A stretch of DNA of 64,000 nucleotides from Candidatus Pseudomonas phytovorans (GTDB lineage: Bacteria > Pseudomonadota > Gammaproteobacteria > Pseudomonadales > Pseudomonadaceae), in contig CP119325.1 of NCBI GenBank assembly GCA_029202525.1, forward strand, positions 4,562,001-4,626,000, written 5' to 3'. Both the position numbers and the translations under genes were made by a program. Of this stretch, positions 51,652 through 60,564 are shown piece after piece. The notes below the pieces were generated by a model that was not told the DNA's origin, ran no database searches, and saw only the letters and a program-made list of their open reading frames with translations. The number at the start of each line of letters is the position of its first letter. Positions within the stretch are counted from its first letter, which is position 1.

Positions 51652-53898
51652 ATGACTGCAGACAACACGCTGGCAGAAGCCGTGGAGCGCTGCGCCCAGG
51701 AACCGATCCACGTACCGGGCGGCATCCAGCCCCACGGTTTTTTACTGGTGCTGGACGCCTCCGACCTGTGTGTATTGCAGGCCAGTGAAAACGTCGAGCA
51801 CTGGCTGGGCCTACCGGCCCGTGAACTGATCGGTTACCCCTTCGCTAACCTGGTCAGTGACGGCTTTGACCTGCACGCGCAGCTCACGCGGCTGCCCGAA
51901 GATGAAATCTTCCCCTTCCACATCGGTGACGTGCGCCTGCGCCAAGGTGCGCCCTCCAGCACCCCGCTGCATTTGCTGGTGCACTGCCATGACGAAGTAC
52001 TGATTGCCGAATTCGAGCCCCCTCGCCTGCCACCGGAGCTGGCCGGCCAAGGCGACTACTACCCGCTGGTGCGCAACTTTGTCGGCAGCCTGCAATTGGC
52101 CAGTAGCCTCGAAGACCTGCTGCAGCAAATGGTATTGCAGCTCAAGCGCATTACCGGCTTTGGCCGGGTCAAGGCGTACCGCTTCGATGCCGAGGGCAAC
52201 GGCCAGGTCCTGGCCGAGGCGGCCGACCCGGGCTACCCCGTTTATCTGGGCCTGTGCTTCCCGGCAGCAGACATCCCGCGCCAGGCGCGCGAGCTGTACC
52301 GGGTCAACCGCATCCGCGTGATCGAGGATGCCAACTATCAGCCCTCGCCCCTGTTGCCGGCCATCAACCCGCGCACCGGCAAGGCACTGGACATGAGTTT
52401 CGCTGCACTGCGCAGCGTTTCGCCGGTGCACCTGCAGTACATGCGCAACATGGGTACGCTGGCGTCGATGTCGCTGTCGATCGTGGTCGACGGCGAGCTG
52501 TGGGGGCTGGTGTCCTGCCACCACCAACAGCCACGCGCGGTAGACCTGCGTACCCGCACTGCTTGTGAGTTGCTGGCCAGTGTGCTGTCGCTGCAGATCG
52601 AGTCCCGCGAGTCTCATGCCAGTACGCGCAAGCTGCTGGCGTTGCGCCAACACATCGTGCGCATGATCTCGTCCATGGCCGACCACGACAGCGTCAGCGA
52701 CGGCCTGCGCGACCTGCCCCAGGTGTTGCTGGCCTTTGCCGGTGCCCAGGGCGCCGCCGTGATCTCGGCCGAACGCTGTGACCTGATCGGCCAGACCCCA
52801 CCTGAAGCTCAGGTGACCGCGCTGGTGCACTGGCTTGGCCAGCGCGGCGAAGACAATGTATTCCACAGTGACAACGTGCGCCGCGACATCACCGACCTGC
52901 CCGAGCTCGCCACCCATGCCGGTGGTGTACTGGCGGTGGCCATCTCGCAGATCCACTCGCACTACCTGCTGTGGTTCCGGCCTGAGCAGGTGCGCACGGT
53001 GAACTGGGCGGGCCAGCCGACCAAGCAGGTCGGGCCGCAGGGCAACCTCGACCCGCGGCACAGTTTCGAACGCTGGCAGGAAGAACTGCGCGGCCACAGC
53101 GAGCCGTGGGACCCGCTAGTGGTCGAGGGCGTGCTGGAACTGCGCACTGCCGTGCTTGGCATAGTCCTGCGCAAAGCCGAAGAACTGGCACAGCTGGCTG
53201 GCGATCTGCGCCGTTCGAACAAGGAACTCGAAGCGTTTTCCTACAGCGTTTCACATGACCTGCGCGCGCCTTTGCGGCACATCGCCGGCTACACCGAACT
53301 GCTGAGTGAAATGGAAGGCCAGGGCCTGAGCGAGCGCGGCAAGCGCTTCCTGCAGCACATCGGCGAAGCAGCTCACTTTGCCGGCAGCCTGGTCGACAAC
53401 CTGCTCAACTTCTCGCAGATGGGCCGCTCGGCCTTGCGCCTGTCCGACGTAGACCTCAACGCGCTGGTCGAAGCCATTCGCAGCGAGCTGGCGCCCGATT
53501 ACGAAGGCCGCGCAATCGTTTGGGACATCGCCGCGCTGCCCAAGGTGATCGGCGACCCGGCGTTCATCAACATGGCGTTGCACAACCTGATCGCCAATGC
53601 CATCAAGTACACGCGCGGCCGCTCACCTGCCCACATCGGGATCAGTGCCGTGCAACATCCTGGCGAAACCGAGGTCTGCATCCGCGACAATGGCGTGGGC
53701 TTCGACATGGCCTATGCCAACAAGCTGTTCGGCGTGTTCCAGCGCCTGCACCGCATGGAAGACTTCGAGGGCACAGGGATCGGCCTGGCAAGCGTGCGCC
53801 GCATCATCGAGCGCCATGACGGCCGGGTCTGGGCCGAGGGCCAGATCGACCAAGGCGCCAGTTTTCACTTCACCCTCCCCCGAAACACGGCTACATGA
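51652..53898 (+). CDS. bphP: Bacteriophytochrome histidine kinase
   Basis: About 748 residues from the ATG at 51652 (AGGAG upstream; an ATG at 51613 is also in frame). Order: PAS domain with the biliverdin-binding Cys14 in ERCAQEPIHVPGGIQPHG; GAF domain with GRVKAYRFDAEGNGQ, FPAADIPRQAREL (203-215) and SPVHLQYMRNMGTLASMSLS; PHY domain with the tongue WFRPEQVRTVNWAGQPTKQV and DPRHSFERWQ; then HisKA (SYSVSHDLRAPLRHI, phospho-His535) and ATPase domains (NLIANAIKYT, DNGVGF, GTGIGLA). It is a red/far-red light sensor kinase. No haem oxygenase gene (bphO) is adjacent, so biliverdin must come from elsewhere. It is followed 15 bases later by a response regulator. Confidence 0.95.
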   Translation: MTADNTLAEAVERCAQEPIHVPGGIQPHGFLLVLDASDLCVLQASENVEHWLGLPARELIGYPFANLVSDGFDLHAQLTRLPEDEIFPFHIGDVRLRQGAPSSTPLHLLVHCHDEVLIAEFEPPRLPPELAGQGDYYPLVRNFVGSLQLASSLEDLLQQMVLQLKRITGFGRVKAYRFDAEGNGQVLAEAADPGYPVYLGLCFPAADIPRQARELYRVNRIRVIEDANYQPSPLLPAINPRTGKALDMSFAALRSVSPVHLQYMRNMGTLASMSLSIVVDGELWGLVSCHHQQPRAVDLRTRTACELLASVLSLQIESRESHASTRKLLALRQHIVRMISSMADHDSVSDGLRDLPQVLLAFAGAQGAAVISAERCDLIGQTPPEAQVTALVHWLGQRGEDNVFHSDNVRRDITDLPELATHAGGVLAVAISQIHSHYLLWFRPEQVRTVNWAGQPTKQVGPQGNLDPRHSFERWQEELRGHSEPWDPLVVEGVLELRTAVLGIVLRKAEELAQLAGDLRRSNKELEAFSYSVSHDLRAPLRHIAGYTELLSEMEGQGLSERGKRFLQHIGEAAHFAGSLVDNLLNFSQMGRSALRLSDVDLNALVEAIRSELAPDYEGRAIVWDIAALPKVIGDPAFINMALHNLIANAIKYTRGRSPAHIGISAVQHPGETEVCIRDNGVGFDMAYANKLFGVFQRLHRMEDFEGTGIGLASVRRIIERHDGRVWAEGQIDQGASFHFTLPRNTAT

Positions 53899-53913
53899 GG
53901 CACCGCTAACATC

Positions 53914-54375
53914 ATGCTCAAACCCATCCTGCTGGTCGAAGACAACCCCCGGGACCTGGAACTGACCCTGCTGGCCCTGGAGCGCAGCCAGTTGGCCAAC
54001 GAGGTCATCGTGCTGCGCGACGGCGCCGATGCACTGGACTATTTGCTGCGCCGCAACGCCTATGCCGCACGCGATGACGGCAACCCTGCCGTGCTGCTAC
54101 TGGACCTGAAACTGCCCAAGGTCGATGGCCTGGAGGTGCTCAAGGCAGTACGCGCCACTGCCGAACTGCGCAGTATCCCCACGGTGATGCTGACCTCCTC
54201 GCGGGAGGAGCCCGACCTGTTGCGCGCCTATGAACTTGGGGTCAATGCCTACGTGGTCAAGCCCGTGGAATTCAAGGAATTCGTCGCCGCCATCTCCGAC
54301 CTCGGGGTATTCTGGGCAGTGCTTAATGAACCGCCACCCGGCTCACTGCGGCTGAATCGTCGCGGTAGCAACTGA
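53914..54375 (+). CDS. Single-domain response regulator (Rcp1-like)
   Basis: A 153-residue receiver domain starting MLKPILLVEDNPRDLELTLL. The phosphate-accepting Asp64 is in LLLDLKLPKVDGLEVLKAV; the switch Thr/Ser and Lys are in VMLTSSREEPDL and YVVKPVEFKEF. Extended loops (LRRNAYAARDDGNPAVL) are typical of the Rcp1 class that pairs with phytochrome kinases. There is no output domain, so it passes phosphate on or acts by protein contact. It is located between bphP (15 bases before) and the hybrid kinase (13 bases after) in what looks like one operon, so BphP should phosphorylate it. Confidence 0.93.
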   Translation: MLKPILLVEDNPRDLELTLLALERSQLANEVIVLRDGADALDYLLRRNAYAARDDGNPAVLLLDLKLPKVDGLEVLKAVRATAELRSIPTVMLTSSREEPDLLRAYELGVNAYVVKPVEFKEFVAAISDLGVFWAVLNEPPPGSLRLNRRGSN

Positions 54376-54388
54376 GGCCGCCGCAACG

Positions 54389-56773
54389 ATGCAGCAAACG
54401 CCGTTGAATCTACTGATGGTCGAAGACAGCTCGATGGACGCCGAGCTTACCCTGATGCGCCTGGAACGCAGCGGGCTGCAGGTGCAGTCACAACTGGTGT
54501 TCGACCACGTGGGTGTCGAACACGCCCTGCGCGAGGCCCGCTACGATCTGATCCTGTGCGACTGCGTGCTGCCAGGGTCGTCCGGCACCGAGGTGCTGGC
54601 CATCGCCCAACGCCTGGCACCGGACATTCCGTTCATCTTCCTGTCCGGCATCTACGGCGAAGAGCACGCGGTGGAAATGATCCGCCTGGGCGCCACCGAC
54701 TATGTGCTGAAGAAAAACCTGCCACTGCTGCCCAAGGCCGTGCGCCGGGCCCTCACCGAAGTGCAGGAGCGCCAGCGCCGGCGCCGCGCCGAAGAGGCGC
54801 TGGCAGACGTCGAGGCGCGTGCACGTATCGCCATCGACGCCGCCGGCATGGGCACCTGGGACCTGCGCCCGCAGGAAGGCTTGCTGGTGTGGGATGACCG
54901 TTGCAAGACCTTGTTCGGCCTGCCCACCAGCACCGAAATGAGCCTTGAGGTGTTCCTTGATGGCATCTACCCCGATGACCTGACAATGGTGCGTGAGGCG
55001 GTGGAACACGCCATGCGGCCGGAAAGCGGCGGCCGCTACCGGGTCGAGTTTCGCATCGCCCAGCCCAACGGCCTGGAGCCCCGCTGGTTGCTCAGCAGCG
55101 GCCAGAGTCAGTTCGTCGAGGGCCAGTGCGTGCGTTTTTCCGGGGTGCTGCAGGACATCCACACCCAGCGCCTGGCCACCCAGGCGCTGCGTCAGCTCAA
55201 CGAAATGCTGGGGGAAAGGGTAGAACGCCGCACCCGCGAACGCGACCGTGCCTGGGAGCTGTCGCAGGACCTGCTGGCCGTGCTGAACAAGGACCTGACC
55301 CCGGTTGCACTCAATCCGGCCTGGGAAGCCAGCCTGGGTTTCTCCCGCGAGCGCCTGAGCCAATCGTCGTTGTTGCACCTGCTGCCCGAGCCCGACCAGG
55401 AACTGCTGCTGACCGAACTGGCCGCGCTCGCCCATGGCCGTACCAGCGCACGTTTCGTAGGCCGCATCCTGCATGCCGGCGGCCAGCAGCGCTGGCTGTC
55501 GTGGGTGGTGGTACCGGAAGATACTTTGCTGTACGTGGTGGCGCGCGACATCACCAGCGAGCGTGAAGCCGCCCTGGGCCTGGCAGACGCAAACGCCCGC
55601 CTGCGCGAACAGATCAACGAACGCGAGCGCATCGAGGCCGCGCTGCAGCAGATGCAGCGGCTCGAAGCCGTCGGCCAGCTGACCGCTGGCGTGGCCCACG
55701 ATTTCAACAACCTGCTGACGGTGATCCTCACCGGCGCCAGCTTCCTTGAGCGCGACCTGGTCAAAGCCGACCTGGACAAGGCCCGCACGCGCCTCACGCA
55801 TATCCGCGAAGCGGGCGAGCGTGGCGCCAAGCTGACGTCGCAGCTGCTGGCCTTCTCCCGCCGTCAGCGCCTGGAGCCGGTAGCGCTTAACCTCAACCAG
55901 ACTCTGGCCGGCCTGGAAGAGCTGTTGCGCCGCACCCTGGGTGGCAACGTCTCGGTGCGCCTGGACCTGGACCAGGCCCTGTGGCAGGCACTGACCGACC
56001 CCACCCAGACCGAAATGATCATCCTCAACCTGGCGATCAATGCCCGCGACGCCATGCCAGACGGCGGCCAGCTCACCCTGACCACCCGTAACACCCGCAT
56101 CGACACCCGCCCGCAACGCCCGGAAGACCCGGACCCGGGCGAGTACGTGATGCTGAGCATCCGCGATACCGGCTGCGGCATGAGCGAAGATGTGGTGGCC
56201 AAGGTGTTCGAGCCGTTCTTTACCACCAAGGACATCGGCAAGGGCTCGGGCCTGGGCCTGGCCCAGGTCTTCGGCTTCGCCAAGCAGTCCGGGGGTGGTG
56301 TGCGCATCGACACCACGCTGGGCCACGGCACGCAGGTGGCGGTGTACCTGCCCGCAGTAAAAGACCAGATCGTGAGCGAGCCGGTGGTACCGATGCTCAA
56401 CCAGGCCAGCGACAGCGGTCACAACCGCACGGTGTTGCTGGTGGATGATGACCACCTGGTGCGTGACATGCTTGGTGATGTGCTGCGCCAGTATGGCTAC
56501 CAGGTGCGCCAGGCGCACAGCGGTGAACAGGCCTTGGCGTTGCTGGACGACGAGATCGACCTGCTGCTTACCGACTTCGCCATGCCCGAGTTCAACGGCG
56601 CGCAGCTGGCCCTGGCGGCACGCGAACGGTACCCGCACTTGCCGGTGGTGTTCCTGACCGGCTATGCCGAGCTGCAAGGGCTGGAGTTGCCGGGCAGCGT
56701 CGTGATCCAGAAGCCGGTGCAGGCTGATGAGCTGGCGCGGGTGCTGAACGAGATGCTGGGAATTTCCGGATAA
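54389..56773 (+). CDS. Hybrid sensor kinase, REC-PAS-PAS-HisKA-HATPase-REC
   Basis: A 794-residue soluble protein. An N-terminal receiver has its Asp58 in LILCDCVLPGSSGTEV; PAS-like regions follow (GTWDLRPQEGLLVWDDRCKT and DLLAVLNKDLTPVALNPAWE), joined by a helical linker (ERRTRERDRAWEL). The kinase core has the H-box GVAHDFNNLLTVIL (His437), NLAINARDAM, DTGCGM and GSGLGLAQV, and the C-terminal receiver has Asp729 in LLLTDFAMPEFNG. No membrane segment is present. The N-terminal receiver suggests that the kinase is itself controlled by phosphorylation, perhaps by BphP through the small receiver, giving a light-fed phosphorelay. Downstream targets are not in the window. Confidence 0.9.
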   Translation: MQQTPLNLLMVEDSSMDAELTLMRLERSGLQVQSQLVFDHVGVEHALREARYDLILCDCVLPGSSGTEVLAIAQRLAPDIPFIFLSGIYGEEHAVEMIRLGATDYVLKKNLPLLPKAVRRALTEVQERQRRRRAEEALADVEARARIAIDAAGMGTWDLRPQEGLLVWDDRCKTLFGLPTSTEMSLEVFLDGIYPDDLTMVREAVEHAMRPESGGRYRVEFRIAQPNGLEPRWLLSSGQSQFVEGQCVRFSGVLQDIHTQRLATQALRQLNEMLGERVERRTRERDRAWELSQDLLAVLNKDLTPVALNPAWEASLGFSRERLSQSSLLHLLPEPDQELLLTELAALAHGRTSARFVGRILHAGGQQRWLSWVVVPEDTLLYVVARDITSEREAALGLADANARLREQINERERIEAALQQMQRLEAVGQLTAGVAHDFNNLLTVILTGASFLERDLVKADLDKARTRLTHIREAGERGAKLTSQLLAFSRRQRLEPVALNLNQTLAGLEELLRRTLGGNVSVRLDLDQALWQALTDPTQTEMIILNLAINARDAMPDGGQLTLTTRNTRIDTRPQRPEDPDPGEYVMLSIRDTGCGMSEDVVAKVFEPFFTTKDIGKGSGLGLAQVFGFAKQSGGGVRIDTTLGHGTQVAVYLPAVKDQIVSEPVVPMLNQASDSGHNRTVLLVDDDHLVRDMLGDVLRQYGYQVRQAHSGEQALALLDDEIDLLLTDFAMPEFNGAQLALAARERYPHLPVVFLTGYAELQGLELPGSVVIQKPVQADELARVLNEMLGISG

Positions 56774-56796
56774 CCCGGAACGGCGCAAACCCTTTC

Positions 56797-56822
56797 AGGA
56801 GCGGCCTTACCGGGGCGCTCCT
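56797..56822. terminator. REP-like hairpin after the hybrid kinase
   Basis: AGGAGCG (56797-56803) and CGCTCCT (56816-56822) pair over a 12-base loop, 24 bases after the hybrid-kinase stop. The arms are a short form of the GGAGCG REP core. There is no U-run, so this may be a stabilising hairpin and not a true terminator. Confidence 0.45.
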
Positions 56823-56916
56823 ACAGGGATCGCGTGATGAAGCTCAAAAAGCGGAAACGACAAAACCAGCACTTATCTAATTAAGTACCGGAATATATAC
56901 GTTTGAATCTGAAAAA

Positions 56917-56991
56917 TGGCAGGGGCGGCTGGATTCGAACCAACGCATGGCAGGATCAAAACCTGCTGCCTTACCGCTTGGCGACGCCCCT
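56917..56991 (-). tRNA. tRNA-Gln (anticodon TTG)
   Basis: Read on the minus strand, 75 bases fold as a standard tRNA: acceptor arms AGGGGCG and CGCCCCT, D-arm region CGCCAAGCGGTAAGGC, anticodon stem GCAGG/CCTGC with loop TTTTGAT (anticodon TTG, reading CAA), T-loop GGTTCGAATCC and an encoded CCA end. It is a lone gene between the hybrid kinase and zapE. The upstream side on the minus strand (56992-57160) is AT-rich and should hold its promoter. Confidence 0.95.
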
Positions 56992-57296
56992 GTATCGGAT
57001 ACAGCATTCGCTGCTCTGACAATTCCAACTGAGTGACAACTGGGTTGTTGTCTTGGAATGCGCGGCACTTTAACAACAAAGTTTTGTTCTGTGAAGCCCC
57101 TGATGAAAAAAAATTGCCATAAAACAGCGAGTTAGTCATTTCCGAGGTTTTCCTCATCGACCATCCGTGCCAATGCCGGTGTGCAGCCGGACCTATCGCA
57201 TGAAGCGATCATTGCCGGTCACTTTCTGTATTAGTCAAAATGGCCGCCCTCGGGCAAGCTGCACACTGCCCCGTCATCGCCCAAGGAGCTTTGCTT
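56992..57296. promoter_or_regulatory. Intergenic region between tRNA-Gln and zapE
   Basis: This stretch of about 300 bases separates the reverse tRNA gene from zapE. It is AT-rich around 57070-57150 (including an A-run at 57108-57114) and should hold the divergent promoters of both genes. I cannot set -35/-10 boxes with confidence, and I see no further gene in it. An AAGGAG at 57283-57288 serves the TTG start of zapE. Confidence 0.4.
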
Positions 57297-58367
57297 TTGT
57301 CTGCCTGGATCCCTGCCCCACTGCGCCAGCTTGGCCAGCGCCTGCGCGGCGCTGCCGCCAACCAGAGCGAACTGCTCGACTGGTTCGAGGACAAAGCCCG
57401 AAGCCGGGGTTACCAGCTGAGTGACGGCCAACGCCGGGTGATCCACTGCATGGCCGAACAATTGGCAATGCTCGAACAAGGGCAGCCGCGCAGCCTTTAC
57501 CTGCATGGTTCGGTGGGGCGCGGCAAAAGCTGGCTGTTGGACGGCTTCTTCCAGGCGGTGCCGGTCGAGGCCAAGCGGCGACTGCACTTTCATGACTTCT
57601 TTGCCCGCCTGCACCAGGGCATGCACCGCCACCGGGCGCTGGACGATGCGCTGGGCGCGACCCTGGATGACCTGGTGGGCGATTGCCGGGTGCTGTGCTT
57701 CGACGAATTCCATGTGCATGACATTGGCGATGCCATGCTGCTCACCCGCCTGTTCAGCGCCTTGTTCACACGCGGCGTGTTTCTGCTGGTGACCTCAAAC
57801 TACGCGCCCGAGGGGCTGTTGCCCAACCCGCTTTACCACGAGCGTTTCCTGCCGGTCATCCGCCTGATCAACGGGCGTATGCAGGTGCTGGAAGTGGGTG
57901 GCGACACTGACTTTCGCAGTTTGCCGGCCAACCGCGAGCACCAGCGGTTTACCCAAGGCCACTATGTATGGCCGGGGACGGCGACACAGCGCCAAGCGCT
58001 AAACGTACCGGATGAGCAGCCGGTAATGCTTGAAGTGAACAAACGCCCGCTGCGTGCGCTGGCCATTGATGGCCGGAGGGTGGTGCTTGGCTTTGACGAT
58101 CTGTGCGAAAAGGCCACGGCGGTGATCGATTACCTGGCGCTGGCGCAGCAGTACGATGAATGGATCATCGATGGGCTGGATGACCTGGCAGAGTCTTCGC
58201 TGGCGGCACAGCAGCGCTTCGTCAATCTGGTGGATGTGTTGTATGACCAGGACCGACAGCTGACGGTGATTGGCAAACGGCCGCTGGAAGAGAGCCTGGG
58301 CGGGCCGCTGGCCGACCTGATGCGTACCCGCAGCCGGTTGGGGCAACTGCACCAGTTAGCCCCGTAG
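57297..58367 (+). CDS. zapE: ZapE / AFG1-like cell division ATPase
   Basis: A 356-residue P-loop ATPase starting at TTG 57297, chosen because AAGGAG lies eight bases before it; the frame is open to 57240, but that piece has no ribosome binding site. Walker A is LHGSVGRGKSWLLDGFF (GSVGRGKS at 71-78), Walker B is VLCFDEFHVHD (Asp136, Glu137), followed by LLVTSNYAPEGLLPNPLYHE and the C-terminal blocks SLAAQQRFVNLVDVLYDQDR and VIGKRPLEESLGGPLADLM. ZapE proteins act at the division ring under stress and relate to mitochondrial AFG1. Length is near the family norm. It is a single-gene unit with a REP pair downstream. Confidence 0.9.
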   Translation: MSAWIPAPLRQLGQRLRGAAANQSELLDWFEDKARSRGYQLSDGQRRVIHCMAEQLAMLEQGQPRSLYLHGSVGRGKSWLLDGFFQAVPVEAKRRLHFHDFFARLHQGMHRHRALDDALGATLDDLVGDCRVLCFDEFHVHDIGDAMLLTRLFSALFTRGVFLLVTSNYAPEGLLPNPLYHERFLPVIRLINGRMQVLEVGGDTDFRSLPANREHQRFTQGHYVWPGTATQRQALNVPDEQPVMLEVNKRPLRALAIDGRRVVLGFDDLCEKATAVIDYLALAQQYDEWIIDGLDDLAESSLAAQQRFVNLVDVLYDQDRQLTVIGKRPLEESLGGPLADLMRTRSRLGQLHQLAP

Positions 58368-58385
58368 ACCTGCACTGCCTGAACC

Positions 58386-58481
58386 GGCCTCTTCGCGGGC
58401 TCGCCCGCTCCCACAGGTACAGCGCAGGTTTCAGGACCTGTGAAGAACCTGTGGGAGCGGGCATGCCCGCGAAGAGGCCAG
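58386..58481. repeat. P. putida-type REP inverted pair
   Basis: GGCCTCTTCGCGGGCTCGCC plus CGCTCCCACAGGT is mirrored by ACCTGTGGGAGCG plus GGCATGCCCGCGAAGAGGCC, with a 20- to 25-base spacer (around 58420-58445). It is the standard element of this species group, placed between the convergent zapE and prpE genes. Confidence 0.92.
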
Positions 58482-58494
58482 TAAAGTCAGAACA

Positions 58495-60384
58495 TCACCC
58501 GGCCCGGGGCAAATCCGCCAGCACCGCCTCGATCTCCCCCAACACCGCAGGATCATCCAGGGTTGAAGGCGGTACATAGTCTTGCCCATCGGCAATCTTG
58601 CGCAGCACCGCCCGCAAGATTTTCCCCGAGCGGGTCTTGGGTAGCCGCTTCACCAGCCGAACCCGGTTGAAACAGGCAAGCGGGCCAATCGCCTCGCGCA
58701 CGCTACCCACCAGGTCCACCAGTAGCTGCGCCTCGGCAATGCCCTCACCGTCCTTGAGGACAACAAGCGCCAACGGCACCTGGCCCTTGATTTCATCGTG
58801 TACGCCTATCACCGCACACTCGGCCACCGCCGGGTGGCAGGCCACCAGGTCCTCCATTTCGCCAGTAGACAACCGGTGCCCGGACACGTTGATCACATCA
58901 TCCGTGCGCCCCATGATGTAGACGAACCCGTCATCGTCCAGAAAGCCGCCGTCGCCTGTGTGGTAATACCCGGGGTAGGTGCGCAGGTAAGCCTGCAAGT
59001 AACGCTCGTGGTCGCCCCACAAGGTCTGGCTGCACCCGGGCGGCAATGGCAAGGCAATGACGATCGAACCTTGATGATTGGGGCCGAGCAAATGCCCCTC
59101 GTCATCCACCACTCGCACGTGATAGCCCGGCACCGCGCGGTTGCTGGAGCCCGGCTTTGCCGCACTGCCTTCCAGCCCCACACAGGGTGCGGTGACCGGC
59201 CAGCCGGTCTCGGTCTGCCACCAGTGGTCGTGTACCGGTTTGCCACTGACCCGCTCCAGCCATTCGTGGGTACTGGAATCAAGCTTTTCCCCCGCCAGGA
59301 ACAGCTGGCGCAGCGAGCTGAGGTCGTGCTTGCGGATCAGCTCGCCGTCCGGGTCTTCCTTGCGGATGGCACGCATTGCGGTGGGCGCACAGAACAGCGC
59401 GTTGACCTTGTATTGCTCCACCACCCGCCAGTAGGCCGACGCGTCCGGGGTGCGGATCGGCTTGCCTTCGTAGAACACCGTGGTGCAGCCGCTCATCAGC
59501 GGCCCGTAAACGATCAGCGAATGACCGACCACCCAGCCTACATCGGAAATGCCCCACCACACATCGCCCGCCTGCATGCCGTAGATATGGCGCATCGCAT
59601 AGCACAGCGCCACGGCATTGCCGCCGTTTTCCCGGACGATGCCCTTGGGTTTGCCGGTGGTGCCCGAGGTGTACATGATGTACAGCGGGTCGCCAGCATC
59701 CAGCTCGACCGGGAGCACTGGCTCGGCACTGGCCAGTGCCGCCTGCCAGTCCAGGTCGCGACCGGGCTGCAGTTCAGCCTTAGCCTGTGGGCGTTGCAGC
59801 ACCAACACATTGCGCGGCTGATGCCGGGCCAGCTGCAGCGCGCGGTCGACCAACGGCTTGTAGGCAATCACCTTGTCGAATTCCAGCCCGCAGGATGCTG
59901 TCAGCAGCAGCGTGGGACGGGCGTCATCAATGCGCAGGGCCAGCTCGTTGGCGGCAAAGCCGCCGAACACCACCGAATGCACCGCGCCAATCCGGGCACA
60001 GGCCAGCATGGCCATGGCCGCTTGCGGCACCATGGGCATGTAGATGATCACGCCATCGCCCTTTTTCACCCCCAACTGGCGCAGCAAACCGGCCAGGCGC
60101 GCCACTTCGTCGCGCAACTGGTTGTAGGTGTAGGCCTGCTGCACGCCGGTGACTGGCGAATCGTAGATCAGTGCCAACTGCTCGCCGCGGCCCTGCCCGA
60201 TCTGGTGATCGAGGGCCAGGTAGCAGCTGTTCAGGCGGCCATCGGCGAACCAGCGGTGGGTACCGTCGGCGTTGTCTTGCAGGGTAATGGCAGGCTTGCG
60301 GTGCCAGGCCAGGTGCGCGGCCTGTTCCGCCCAGAAAGCGGCAGGGTCGGAAATGGAATGGGCGTAGCTGTGCTGGTAGCTCAT
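58495..60384 (-). CDS. prpE: Propionyl-CoA synthetase-type acyl-CoA ligase
   Basis: A 629-residue adenylate-forming enzyme of the acetyl/propionyl-CoA synthetase group: N-terminal ACS cap (SYAHSISDPAAFWAEQAAHL), the AMP loop YTSGTTGKPKGIVREN, DVWWGISDVGWVVGHSLIVY, the ATP-site HDHWWQTETGWPV, GYYHTGDGGFLDDDGFVYIM, the hinge GRTDDVINVSGHRLSTGE and the catalytic Lys588 in PKTRSGKILRAVL. It matches PrpE in length and in the PFVDRAL/GKPKGIVRENGG details, so propionate is the likely substrate, activated to propionyl-CoA for the methylcitrate cycle. It is divergent from a LysR gene across 180 bp, which probably regulates it; the methylcitrate cycle genes are not in the window. Confidence 0.88.
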   Translation of the reverse strand: MSYQHSYAHSISDPAAFWAEQAAHLAWHRKPAITLQDNADGTHRWFADGRLNSCYLALDHQIGQGRGEQLALIYDSPVTGVQQAYTYNQLRDEVARLAGLLRQLGVKKGDGVIIYMPMVPQAAMAMLACARIGAVHSVVFGGFAANELALRIDDARPTLLLTASCGLEFDKVIAYKPLVDRALQLARHQPRNVLVLQRPQAKAELQPGRDLDWQAALASAEPVLPVELDAGDPLYIMYTSGTTGKPKGIVRENGGNAVALCYAMRHIYGMQAGDVWWGISDVGWVVGHSLIVYGPLMSGCTTVFYEGKPIRTPDASAYWRVVEQYKVNALFCAPTAMRAIRKEDPDGELIRKHDLSSLRQLFLAGEKLDSSTHEWLERVSGKPVHDHWWQTETGWPVTAPCVGLEGSAAKPGSSNRAVPGYHVRVVDDEGHLLGPNHQGSIVIALPLPPGCSQTLWGDHERYLQAYLRTYPGYYHTGDGGFLDDDGFVYIMGRTDDVINVSGHRLSTGEMEDLVACHPAVAECAVIGVHDEIKGQVPLALVVLKDGEGIAEAQLLVDLVGSVREAIGPLACFNRVRLVKRLPKTRSGKILRAVLRKIADGQDYVPPSTLDDPAVLGEIEAVLADLPRAG

Positions 60385-60564
60385 ATCGAAGGGAACCCGG
60401 TACTTGTTGTTATTGAAGGGCGAAACCTGAGTATGGACCGCTACACCCGCGCCGCCATGGGACTAAAGTCACAACCGACCTGCAAATTTGCAGACAACGC
60501 AAAAGCGCCCCATAACGGTGCAAAGCCACTAGAATAGGCGCCCTTTCCAGCCACCGAGCAGCCC

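Noticed and set aside
54488..56788. A long open frame opposite the hybrid kinase
   Set aside because: Same mirror effect; His/Gln/Ala-rich text with no recognisable domain, while the forward frame has complete receiver and kinase motifs.
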